From contig CAZUMW010000058.1 of the NCBI GenBank assembly GCA_964621615.1, forward strand, positions 1 through 25,024: 25,024 nucleotides of DNA. Reading direction: 5' to 3'. The notes under the pieces were generated by a model that saw only the letters and a list, made by a program, of their open reading frames with translations, was not told where the DNA came from and did not search any database. A program made the position numbers and the translations under genes. Positions 16,007-23,301 of this stretch are shown here, piece by piece (the stretch's first letter is position 1; the number at the start of each line of letters is the position of its first letter). Source of the DNA: CAZUMW01 sp964621615. GTDB taxonomy: Bacteria; Desulfobacterota; WTBG01; CAIYCZ01; CAIRTM01.

Positions 16007-16192
16007 TTATCTCGCTTTTTCAGGTAATCGGCGAAGCATGTCGGGGTGCGCACCGGTTTTCTTTGCAGCGGTTTCCCGTTTTGTGATGATCTGGATAACG
16101 GTGAAAGTGTTTTTGATTGTATCTGATCTGAGTGCAAAGTCAACGGCTTTTGCTATGTCTTCCCGGAGGGCAAAAAAAAAATGGTTAAACAC
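16007..16192 (-). CDS. Possible small protein upstream of the GGDEF gene
   Basis: A 61-residue reading frame with a GTG start, ending 8 bp before the GGDEF ATG. Its sequence looks protein-like (a helical AKAVDFALRSDTIKNTFTVI stretch, then a basic tail), and the GGDEF start has only a weak ribosome site of its own, so coupling is plausible. The N-terminal Phe run comes from a poly-T tract and the ribosome site is weak, so the call is tentative. No family recognised. Confidence 0.35.
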   Translation of the reverse strand: MFNHFFFALREDIAKAVDFALRSDTIKNTFTVIQIITKRETAAKKTGAHPDMLRRLPEKAR

Positions 16193-16279
16193 TTTTCTGC
16201 AAGTTTTCGATAGTATCAGTACGGAAGATAAGCCGCCTTAACCGGACAGGCTGGATGGTGCCGGCATATAATAAAACCC

Positions 16280-16308
16280 TTGAGCCGCTTAGCGTTGCAT
16301 AGTATTAT
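16280..16308 (+). promoter_or_regulatory. Promoter of the SPOR/SNase-like gene
   Basis: TTGAGC (16280-16285), a 17-bp spacer, TATTAT (16303-16308). The expected start leaves a leader of about 50 nt before the ATG at 16368. Confidence 0.55.
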
Positions 16309-16367
16309 TCAAGTCCGGGTGCCGTTGCCCGTGTGCCGAGAGAAAACACAAACGGGAATTATGTTTT

Positions 16368-17798
16368 ATGCGTTCAGCACGTGCCGCCTGCGGATTGCTT
16401 ACTCTCTTCTTTTCATGTTTTTTGTGTGTCGGCTATGCCCGGGCGGGGGATCTGATCTTTTCATCGCGGATGCTGCAGGCTGAGCCGTATCATACCGTGC
16501 AGGTGCAGACCCTTTCCTATGAGCACAGCGCACGCAGGTGCGCGGAGCGCTTGCGTCGTAAGGGCTATCCGGCCTATATCGCTGTTTTTTACACCAGCAG
16601 CGGGGAGCCGCTGTATAAAATACGATTCGGCAGATACCGGAAACATGAACAGGCCTCTCGCGCTGCCGCTGCATATTCACGGCAGGAAAATAAAGAATGT
16701 ATCATCGTCAGGTCCTCAATCAAAATCTCGCTCGAAAGTGAAAAAAAATCGGAGGCTGACGGACCTGCCGCCGCCGATGCGGCGTATGAAAAGCCGGCCC
16801 GACCGCCTTCAATGACCGCTAAGAAGGCCGCCGCTGAGCAAAAAGATGAGCAAGATAAAACAAATACAGACCGGATGGATGCCCGCACTGCCGATGCGAT
16901 CGATGAGAGAGGCGAGTTCCCCGGATATGATAAAGCTGTTTACTATACGATCCAGGTCAGCACGAAATTAGCGCTGGAGCCCGCCGAAAAGCTGGTCCGG
17001 AAAATCCGCCGCCGCGGCTATCAGCCATACATATGCACGTATGAGACCAGCTCAGGGAAAATGCTCTATAAGGTCCGCATCGGGGCCTTTGAAACCCGTG
17101 CGCAGGCTGAGCGCACAGCGCAGCGGTATGAGCGCATAGCGCATGAACCCTATATTATCGTCAGGTCGCGATGGCATCCCGGGGATTACGATACTGACAG
17201 CACATCTTCCCGGGGAAACTTACAGCAGGCTGACGCGGACACGCCGGAGCAGCCTCTGCAGCCCGATAAAAAAGCGGCTGCCCCCCCCAATCCGCAGCTC
17301 GGCAGGGTGACACGAATATATGCATATCGAGGCGGTGCCAACGAGCTTCACCTTACGAATAAATATGAAAATATCCCGGTGAATCTTCATAACGCTATTG
17401 AATATATCTCCATTTTTCCGGTCAGCTTTGTCGAGGCTTCACCGGGGAGCCCGTGTGCAACTGTCATTATTGATAAAAAGGAGCATGCCATACGGCTTGC
17501 CGGACTTCGCCTCCTGCAGAGCGGGTGGACAACCCAGGCGCATACGTATTTTGAACAGGAACTGACCCATACGCCCCTCCGGCTGAAGTACAGCCCGGAA
17601 TACACGTCCCGGGAAAACAGGATACTTGGCAGGCTTTTTTTTAAAGACGGAACCTGTGTAAATGTTGATATGCTCCGCAAAGGGCTGGCTGCGTTTGAGC
17701 CTGACACTGCTCCCGCCGGAGAAAAAAAATCCTACCGGGAAGCCTTCAGGCGCGCCCGCCAGGAAAAAGCCGGATTATGGAAGGGCCGCAGCGAGTGA
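16368..17798 (+). CDS. Exported SPOR-SPOR-SNase-like fusion protein
   Basis: A 476-residue protein with a signal peptide (LLTLFFSCFLCVGYARA, cleavage near 26). Two SPOR-like units follow at about 40-115 and 190-266; each reads YxTxQVxTxxxxxxA, a basic RRKGYxxYI stretch, then YKxRxGxxxxxxxA and ends YIIVRS or CIIVRS. SPOR domains bind denuded peptidoglycan glycans. An Ala/Lys/Asp-rich linker separates the two copies. Residues about 313-472 match the staphylococcal nuclease fold: IRLAG, then NRILGRLFFKDGTCVN and LRKGLAAF...KAGLWK. The nuclease Arg35 and Arg87 equivalents (376, 418) remain, but the positions of Asp40 and Glu43 are Arg381 and Gln384, so it is probably not a nuclease. A periplasmic peptidoglycan-associated role is inferred. 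Confidence 0.75.
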   Translation: MRSARAACGLLTLFFSCFLCVGYARAGDLIFSSRMLQAEPYHTVQVQTLSYEHSARRCAERLRRKGYPAYIAVFYTSSGEPLYKIRFGRYRKHEQASRAAAAYSRQENKECIIVRSSIKISLESEKKSEADGPAAADAAYEKPARPPSMTAKKAAAEQKDEQDKTNTDRMDARTADAIDERGEFPGYDKAVYYTIQVSTKLALEPAEKLVRKIRRRGYQPYICTYETSSGKMLYKVRIGAFETRAQAERTAQRYERIAHEPYIIVRSRWHPGDYDTDSTSSRGNLQQADADTPEQPLQPDKKAAAPPNPQLGRVTRIYAYRGGANELHLTNKYENIPVNLHNAIEYISIFPVSFVEASPGSPCATVIIDKKEHAIRLAGLRLLQSGWTTQAHTYFEQELTHTPLRLKYSPEYTSRENRILGRLFFKDGTCVNVDMLRKGLAAFEPDTAPAGEKKSYREAFRRARQEKAGLWKGRSE

Positions 17799-17813
17799 CG
17801 CCAGCGCTTTTGT

Positions 17814-17842
17814 TTGACAATATGACGGGTGCATGATACAAA
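17814..17842 (+). promoter_or_regulatory. Sigma70 promoter of the PilZ-CheZ-like operon
   Basis: TTGACA (17814-17819), a 17-bp spacer, TACAAA (17837-17842). It starts 16 bp after the stop codon of the preceding gene, so the PilZ/CheZ-like pair has its own promoter and a leader of about 110 nt. Confidence 0.65.
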
Positions 17843-17960
17843 AATAGATGGTTTTTGAAGAACTTGGACAGCTCATCCCTGAAGCGGTGAGCATAGTGGT
17901 GTTACGTGTATTGTTTTTAATTACCGTTTTTTTATGCATACACACAGGTGACAATCAGTT

Positions 17961-18308
17961 ATGAACGAGCGCAGACAGCATATGCGTCTTGCAAAGGGGT
18001 ACCGGCTGGAATACGGGCCGTTTTCTTCGCTGGCGAATCACCAGGGGCTGAAAGGCAGTACCATACATGACATCAGCGGGGGCGGTGTTTCGTTTTGTGC
18101 GCAAGAGCGGATACCGGTTGGCTCGCAGCTTTTTTTGAAAATTTATATTACCGGCTGGCGCGGAGAGGAAGGCGAAGCCATGGCCGTCTCCAATGAGGAT
18201 TCAGAGCTTCTCCTCATGACAGTTGCTGAGGTGCTGCGTACGGATTATGCTGAGGATAAGCAGTGCTACCTGATCGGTACGCGGTTTTTAGGGCGGGTAC
18301 ACGAATAA
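17961..18308 (+). CDS. PilZ-domain c-di-GMP receptor
   Basis: A 115-residue single-domain cytosolic protein. Both c-di-GMP-binding signatures of PilZ are present: RxxxR at the N-terminus (RQHMR, residues 5-9) and D/NxSxxG as DISGGG near residue 38. The C-terminal part has the beta-barrel ending IGTRFLGRV. Such stand-alone PilZ proteins usually act on partner proteins in motility, secretion or polysaccharide synthesis. It is 16 bp upstream of the CheZ-like gene on the same strand, and a diguanylate cyclase lies 2 kb away, so a role in linking c-di-GMP to chemotaxis or motility is a fair inference. Confidence 0.88.
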   Translation: MNERRQHMRLAKGYRLEYGPFSSLANHQGLKGSTIHDISGGGVSFCAQERIPVGSQLFLKIYITGWRGEEGEAMAVSNEDSELLLMTVAEVLRTDYAEDKQCYLIGTRFLGRVHE

Positions 18309-18324
18309 AAAAAGGTTTTTACGC

Positions 18325-19899
18325 ATGGACAAACAATCAGAACTGCCGGTAGTTCAGCTTGAGCTTAATTCGGGAATGTTTCGCATCAAAACTCCCGAGG
18401 CGATTTATGAGATTACGGTCAAACCGGACAGCTCTCTTACCCAGGTGGTTGAAAAAATCGTGGAGGTGGAAAAACCGTCTGCAGAGCAGCCGGCGGCCGC
18501 GAAAGAGCAGGAACAGCAAGCGCCTGCTGCATCCGGGCAGCCTGGAGATGAAGTGATCAGCAAGGAGGATTTTTATAAAGAAATATCAGAGGAAATGTAT
18601 CATGAAATCGGAAAGCTTGCCCGTGACCTGTCTCTTTCGATAAAACAGATGCCGGGCGAGCCGAAGAAGGTGGATATTCAGAAGGCAGGCGTGGATCTTG
18701 AAAGCGCCAAAAGCATGCTTGAAGACGTGGTAAAGATGACCGAAAATGCCACTATGCAGATTATGGATATTTCTGAAAATATCCATAATGACTGCGAAAC
18801 CATAAAGCAGAATCTCTCAGATATTAAAAACCTCAATTTTCTTGGCAATGATGCTGCACCTTCACAGCCGGGAGAAAATCCTGTAAGCACTTTTCTGCAG
18901 TCGCTGATCGAGCGTGAAAACGGCTTGAAGGAGGTTATAGCTGCGCTGCCTGTTCAGGAAGACACACCCGCACCGGCTGAGTCCGCTCCGCCGCAGCCTC
19001 AACCTGCATCCACCCGGAAAGTGTATGATTTTGATGTCGATGTGGTTTTTCAGACGCTTTATGAGCTTTGCACAAACGAAGCCGTTAAAAAGCATATAAA
19101 ATCAATGCGCGAAGACCAGCAGGAGGCATTCGATATACCCGGCATAAAAACTGTTTTTTCAGATATGGCATCGGAGGTTTCAGCAGAGGAGAATTTCTTC
19201 AATTTCCCGCTTGAAAATATCCTGAAAACACTTTTTAAATACTCAAGCGATGAGAAAAGCAAACAGATTTTAAAGAAAATGCATCAGACTTCAGGGGATA
19301 TTTTCCTCGACTCCACACTTCCGATTGAAGGAACGGTTCAGGAGCAGGAGATCCCTGATGCGGCAGCTCAAACAGAGTCTGCTTCGGCTGAAGCAGCAGC
19401 GGATGAGAGCTCCGGAAAACTCGCGCAGGCGCTTGAGCTGATCGATAAAAATATTGCGATGCTGTCCGAGCAGGCTGAATACTACAAGAGCGAATCTCCC
19501 GGCTTTGTGCAGCCGGAAGGGTATTCCATGGTGAAGAAGGAGGATCATGACAAGCTCATATCCGCTCTGGAATCTTCAGACCAGGTCATCCAGAGCATTA
19601 TTACCCGTATCAGCAATATACTGGAAGCACTGACGTTTCAGGATCTTTCCGGCCAGCGGATCGTCAAGATTGCGGATATGCTCACCAGTGTCCAGGTGCA
19701 GCTCCTGGGTATTCTCGTATCCTTCGGGGTGAAGCTTAAAAAGCGCCAGGAGGGTGCCGAGATAGACGATTGGGAAACAGAGGAGGAAGTCGACAAGATG
19801 ATGAGCAGCGTTGCCGCCCAGGCTGCTGAGGGGCAGGAGAAAAAAGGGCCTCTTAATCAGGATGCTGTTGATAAGCTTCTTGCGGATCTGGGCTTTTAG
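18325..19899 (+). CDS. CheZ-like protein phosphatase with a large inserted domain
   Basis: A 524-residue cytosolic protein. The catalytic CheZ signature is at 436-444 (LTFQDLSGQ): Asp440 and Gln444 match E. coli CheZ Asp143 and Gln147, which dephosphorylate CheY-P. The last residues LNQDAVDKLLADLGF match the CheZ C-terminal CheY-binding helix. The first helix of the CheZ hairpin is at about 83-165 (ESAKSMLEDVVKMTENA). Between the helices lies an insert of about 290 residues, with Ala/Pro/Gln linkers around a globular part (232-330) that contains a 29-residue unit twice (242-270 and 300-328, 58-residue period). E. coli CheZ is 214 residues. An extra N-terminal stretch (1-50) looks like a short beta-rich domain. 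It is co-transcribed with a PilZ gene; no other che genes are in the window. Confidence 0.82.
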   Translation: MDKQSELPVVQLELNSGMFRIKTPEAIYEITVKPDSSLTQVVEKIVEVEKPSAEQPAAAKEQEQQAPAASGQPGDEVISKEDFYKEISEEMYHEIGKLARDLSLSIKQMPGEPKKVDIQKAGVDLESAKSMLEDVVKMTENATMQIMDISENIHNDCETIKQNLSDIKNLNFLGNDAAPSQPGENPVSTFLQSLIERENGLKEVIAALPVQEDTPAPAESAPPQPQPASTRKVYDFDVDVVFQTLYELCTNEAVKKHIKSMREDQQEAFDIPGIKTVFSDMASEVSAEENFFNFPLENILKTLFKYSSDEKSKQILKKMHQTSGDIFLDSTLPIEGTVQEQEIPDAAAQTESASAEAAADESSGKLAQALELIDKNIAMLSEQAEYYKSESPGFVQPEGYSMVKKEDHDKLISALESSDQVIQSIITRISNILEALTFQDLSGQRIVKIADMLTSVQVQLLGILVSFGVKLKKRQEGAEIDDWETEEEVDKMMSSVAAQAAEGQEKKGPLNQDAVDKLLADLGF

Positions 19900-19924
19900 C
19901 ACTACATATCTGCATGCCGCAAAC

Positions 19925-19955
19925 AAAAAAGCTGCCGTAAAACGGCAGCTTTTTT
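19925..19955. terminator. Bidirectional rho-independent terminator
   Basis: Six A, GCTGCCGT (19931-19938), loop AAA, ACGGCAGC (19942-19949), six T. The symmetric A/T tracts serve both the CheZ-like gene (plus) and tatA (minus). Confidence 0.93.
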
Positions 19956-20027
19956 GTTGATATCATAAGCGCTGCAATCGTGAATAGCACCCTCCAGGCT
20001 GCTGATGAGCAGGGCGGGCACCTCACG

Positions 20028-20237
20028 TCATTCTTTTTGCCCGTTTTCGGTCTGGGCACCGTCGATTTCTTTGTGACTCTCTTTTCCGGAACCTTCCTCT
20101 CCATCGTTCACCGCACTTTTGAAATTTTTGATGCCGCGGCCAAGCCCTTTCCCGATGTCCGGCAATTTGCCGGCGCCGAATATAATGAGGATTATTACCA
20201 GAATAATAATCAATTCGGGCATTCCGATACCAAACAT
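20028..20237 (-). CDS. tatA: Twin-arginine translocase subunit TatA/TatE
   Basis: A 69-residue protein with the TatA plan: a short periplasmic N-terminus (MFGIGMPE with the typical Glu8), a single membrane helix (LIIILVIILII), the FGAGKLPDIGKGLGRGIKNFK hinge and amphipathic helix, then a charged flexible tail. TatA oligomers form the passage for folded proteins exported by the Tat system. No tatB or tatC is in the window, so it is an orphan copy here. A GGG-containing ribosome site precedes the ATG. Confidence 0.93.
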   Translation of the reverse strand: MFGIGMPELIIILVIILIIFGAGKLPDIGKGLGRGIKNFKSAVNDGEEGSGKESHKEIDGAQTENGQKE

Positions 20238-20505
20238 ATGTTTTCCCTTTCGATATGATTGTGCTTTTTGTTAAAGATATAGTGCATGGTGCAAAAAGGC
20301 AAGGAAAAAGTATACATCGGGCGTGTGCCGACAACTGAGCCGGCTGTGCAGGTGGGGCGGCTCACTGAATCGTGTTTTTTTGTGAAAAATCATGACAAAT
20401 GCTTCTGATCGGTTGTATTTTTTTGTATCTGTTCCATATTCTATATATGAAGGGTAGTGCTAAATAACATTACGGGGAATGCATAAACAGAAAAAGGGGG
20501 GCGCC

Positions 20506-20796
20506 ATGAAAGCAGGTATTATTTTTACCGGGTCGGGGCCGCTGCTTGCACTCACAACATATGAGTCCTTTATCGATCCGAAATTTGTAGAGAAGCTTAA
20601 CACAAAGGGGGTCAAAAAATTTATTGCCTGCGAAGTGCCGGTTGATACGGTCAAAGCCCGCTATGGCATGCATTTCACGATTATTGTCAATGATTTGAAA
20701 CAGACGGATGACCTTCGCGTTCTCGATTATAACGGCCATCACGTTTTCAGCAATTTTGGATTTTCTGAATTCGGCGAGCCGCAGTACTACGAATAA
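20506..20796 (+). CDS. Small conserved-looking cytosolic protein
   Basis: A 96-residue protein that begins MKAGIIFTGSGPLLALTTYE and ends FGEPQYYE, with alternating strand and helix and no export signal. The start at 20506 is chosen because AGGGGGG lies four bases upstream; an upstream in-frame ATG at 20479 would add nine basic residues (HKQKKGG) that overlap the ribosome site. Similar short proteins appear in various Proteobacteria to my recollection, but I know no function. It stands alone between tatA and the ribonuclease-like gene and is convergent with the latter. Confidence 0.7.
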   Translation: MKAGIIFTGSGPLLALTTYESFIDPKFVEKLNTKGVKKFIACEVPVDTVKARYGMHFTIIVNDLKQTDDLRVLDYNGHHVFSNFGFSEFGEPQYYE

Positions 20797-20825
20797 ATGA
20801 ACGCTGAATCATGTATGTTGGATTG

Positions 20826-22232
20826 TTATTCCGGCTGCAGCGAAAATGTTTGGCCGAGCTTCGGAATGACAACATTCCATCCCAGCATGTCCTGTATATG
20901 CCGCGCAAGCGATTCTGAGGCGGCAGGCTCGCCGTGGACGATAAACGTGGTGTGCGGCGGGCGATTGAAGCCCATGAGCCATGCCAGAATTTCCCGGTAA
21001 TCCGCATGACCGGAAAAGCCGGAAATATTTTCTATAACAGCGCGAACCGGCACCTGCCTGCCGTGAATTTTAATGCTTTGAGCGCCGCTGAGCAATGCGC
21101 GCCCCCGCGTCCCCTCCGCCTGATACCCGACAAACAGAACTGTGTTTTCAGCATGTGAGAGGCGATGCTCAAGGTGATGCAGAATTCTGCCCCCCTCAAG
21201 CATGCCGCTTGCTGATATAATAATCGCGGGCTCTCTCTGCTGGTGAAGCTCCTTTGAATCATTGACATCCCTTGTGCAAAAAAGCTGCTTCGGCCTGAGT
21301 ATAAGCTTTCCCTCAAGCTCAAGCAGCTTTGCCTCGAAATCATAGTCTGATTTCATGTCCTCAAAAACTTTTGTGGCGTCAATTGCAAGAGGCGAGTCAA
21401 GAAAAACGGGTATGGAGGGGATGGAGCCACGCTCCTCAAGATCCCGAATATAAAAAAGCAGCTCCTGTGCACGCTCAACAGCAAAGGACGGTATCACAAG
21501 AATGCCGCCCCGCTCGACGCTTTCATTAATGACACGCGCAAGCTCCTCCTGTGCGCTTTTGTGTTCAGGGCTGTGCAGGCGGTCTCCGTAGGTTGATTCG
21601 ATAACGAGATAGTCGGTATCATAAACCTGCACCGGATCATGAAGGATCGGTCTGCAGGGGCTTCCGATGTCGCCGGAGAAAAGGAGGCGCATCGGCCTGT
21701 CCCCGCTGTTTAATTGCAGGTCGATAAACGCCGAGCCAAGAATATGACCTGCATCCTTGAACTGCAGCCTCAGGTGGTCATTGATGTCTATATCCTGCCC
21801 GTAATAGTGCGGGGTGAAATGCTTAAGAGCTTTTTCCGCATCTTCTGCAGTGTAAAGCGGCTGGGCGGGCTTGTGTTTTGAAAATCCTTTTTTGTTTGCC
21901 CAGCGGGCGTCTTCCTCCTGCAAATGAGCGCTGTCCCTGAGCATGAGCCGGCTAAGGCCGGCAGTAGCCTGGGTGCAGAGAATGCTCCCGGAAAAGCCCT
22001 GCTTGCAGAAGCGGGGAAGGTATCCTGTGTGGTCTATATGTGCGTGTGTCAGAAACACGCTTTCTATTTCAGCAGGTGAGACCGGAAACGGCTCCCAGTT
22101 TTTCAGCCGCAGGGATTTAATGCCCTGGAACAGGCCGCAGTCGATAAGATATTTTTTGCCGTCATATGCAAGCAGAAAACGCGATCCGGTCACATTGCCG
22201 GCTGCTCCATGAAACGATAGCCGCGCTGTCAT
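20826..22232 (-). CDS. Metallo-beta-lactamase/beta-CASP ribonuclease-like protein
   Basis: A 468-residue cytosolic protein of the CPSF-73/TTHA0252-like branch of MBL-fold RNA nucleases. Zinc-binding motifs are all present: HAHIDH at 63-68, His163 in DAGHILGSA, Asp188 in SGDIG, His409 in FSGHAD and His433 in VHGEP. The beta-CASP cap lies between about 205 and 385 (ESTYGDR, PSFAVERAQELL, DSPLA). Full active-site retention predicts endo- or exoribonuclease activity. It follows a gene of unknown function by 26 bp on the same strand, so the pair is probably an operon. Confidence 0.92.
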   Translation of the reverse strand: MTARLSFHGAAGNVTGSRFLLAYDGKKYLIDCGLFQGIKSLRLKNWEPFPVSPAEIESVFLTHAHIDHTGYLPRFCKQGFSGSILCTQATAGLSRLMLRDSAHLQEEDARWANKKGFSKHKPAQPLYTAEDAEKALKHFTPHYYGQDIDINDHLRLQFKDAGHILGSAFIDLQLNSGDRPMRLLFSGDIGSPCRPILHDPVQVYDTDYLVIESTYGDRLHSPEHKSAQEELARVINESVERGGILVIPSFAVERAQELLFYIRDLEERGSIPSIPVFLDSPLAIDATKVFEDMKSDYDFEAKLLELEGKLILRPKQLFCTRDVNDSKELHQQREPAIIISASGMLEGGRILHHLEHRLSHAENTVLFVGYQAEGTRGRALLSGAQSIKIHGRQVPVRAVIENISGFSGHADYREILAWLMGFNRPPHTTFIVHGEPAASESLARHIQDMLGWNVVIPKLGQTFSLQPE

Positions 22233-22258
22233 GTTTCGGGCCTGTTCCTCAGATAAAT

Positions 22259-22978
22259 TTAGTTGTTTTTAAGTATCTTTACGAGATAATAGGTGTCCTG
22301 CTCCAGCACTCCCACAATGACGGCACCGATGCACGGCTTCACCAGCAAAGCTTTTTTGTCGGAGTCAAGCAGGTTGAACAGCTCAACGCAGCAGCTGCTG
22401 ATGCAGGTCGAATCAGCGATTGAGTATGGTGCGCTGCACCACTGGTCATCTGCGCTGAAGGACCCGGTAATGAAATTTGCATGCACCGCTGTCCATGTCC
22501 GTAAAAGCTCTTCAAAATTATCCGGAGTGCCGCCATATCGTTTCTTCAGCCCTGCGATCATTGCCTGCCGCATCTCTTCGGGAAATCCGCCCCAGCCCTC
22601 CGGCTCCGTCTGTCGATACCGGTCATCCTCTGTAAGAGCCTTTTGCTGAGCCTGGTCAGGCAGTGCGGGAGGGGAAAACGAAACCGGCGTAATGGTTGTC
22701 TCACAATACTGCTCCCAAGTGCCTCCCAGAGGAAAAGAGGAAGCCACCAGGTTTTTGCCTGCATGAGAGGATTGTTCATACCACGGTGCCGCGTCATGCC
22801 TGCAGATAACGGACCACGTGTGCGGCTCCGCGTAGCCGATTTGCCCCAGAAGCGCTTCGCAGGGATTTTTTTCAGCGCGAACAACAGGTGTGTTCTGTTT
22901 CTGCATCTGCTCGATCAGTTGCGACAGGGCTGCATCATTTATCCAGTAGCTGCGTTTCCATACCTCTTTCGAGTCCAT
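22259..22978 (-). CDS. Cys-rich protein of unknown function
   Basis: A 239-residue protein without signal peptide or membrane segments. Eight cysteines are spread through it (40, 59, 92, 181, 192, 196, 197, 216), with a cluster TCISSCC near residue 191-197, and aromatic-rich patches such as CRHDAAPWYEQ. I recognise no domain. The ATG has a strong ribosome site (AAAGGAGGG, 3-4 bases upstream), and the gene is first in a probable two-gene unit with the beta-CASP ribonuclease-like protein. The cysteine cluster might bind a metal, but this is a guess. Confidence 0.75.
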   Translation of the reverse strand: MDSKEVWKRSYWINDAALSQLIEQMQKQNTPVVRAEKNPCEALLGQIGYAEPHTWSVICRHDAAPWYEQSSHAGKNLVASSFPLGGTWEQYCETTITPVSFSPPALPDQAQQKALTEDDRYRQTEPEGWGGFPEEMRQAMIAGLKKRYGGTPDNFEELLRTWTAVHANFITGSFSADDQWCSAPYSIADSTCISSCCVELFNLLDSDKKALLVKPCIGAVIVGVLEQDTYYLVKILKNN

Positions 22979-23301
22979 GGACCCTCCTTTCTTTATCCAT
23001 AAATTTGTAGACCATTAATGCCATATAACCGGTACCGGTGCAAGCACTGTTTTTCATGCAGATAATCCATAGAGGTCTGTTTATTCAAAATAAAATGACC
23101 CAGGTCAAAAATTTGGTTGACTTTGAATCTCAGAAAGGATATTATCTTAGCACACAAACTATGTGCGTGCAATCTTTATAGTGTCAGGCGCAAACACAAA
23201 AACAATACAGTGTTCAGCATGTTCTAAGCTGTTGACGTGTGGATGAGGGGGCGGATTTATGCGGATTGACCGGTTAAAAACAACTGAAAGGAGCGGAAAA
23301 A
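22979..23301. other. Divergent intergenic region
   Basis: A 323-bp gap between the divergent unknown-function gene and the DUF1329 gene. It contains the promoter and dyad listed separately and no reading frame I can support. A GCACA-N7-TGTGC inverted pair (23150-23166) lies just past the -10 box and could be an operator or a small leader hairpin. Confidence 0.5.
23096..23145 (+). promoter_or_regulatory. Promoter and upstream dyad of the DUF1329 gene
   Basis: TTGACT (23117-23122), a 17-bp spacer, TATTAT (23140-23145). Nine bases upstream of the -35 box is the dyad TGACC-CA-GGTCA (23096-23107), well placed for an activator or repressor. The leader to the ATG at 23302 is about 150 nt. Confidence 0.55.

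Noticed and set aside
20479..20505. Upstream ATG for the 96-residue protein
   Set aside because: It would place the strong AGGGGGG ribosome site inside the coding region and adds only a basic, non-conserved-looking nonapeptide.
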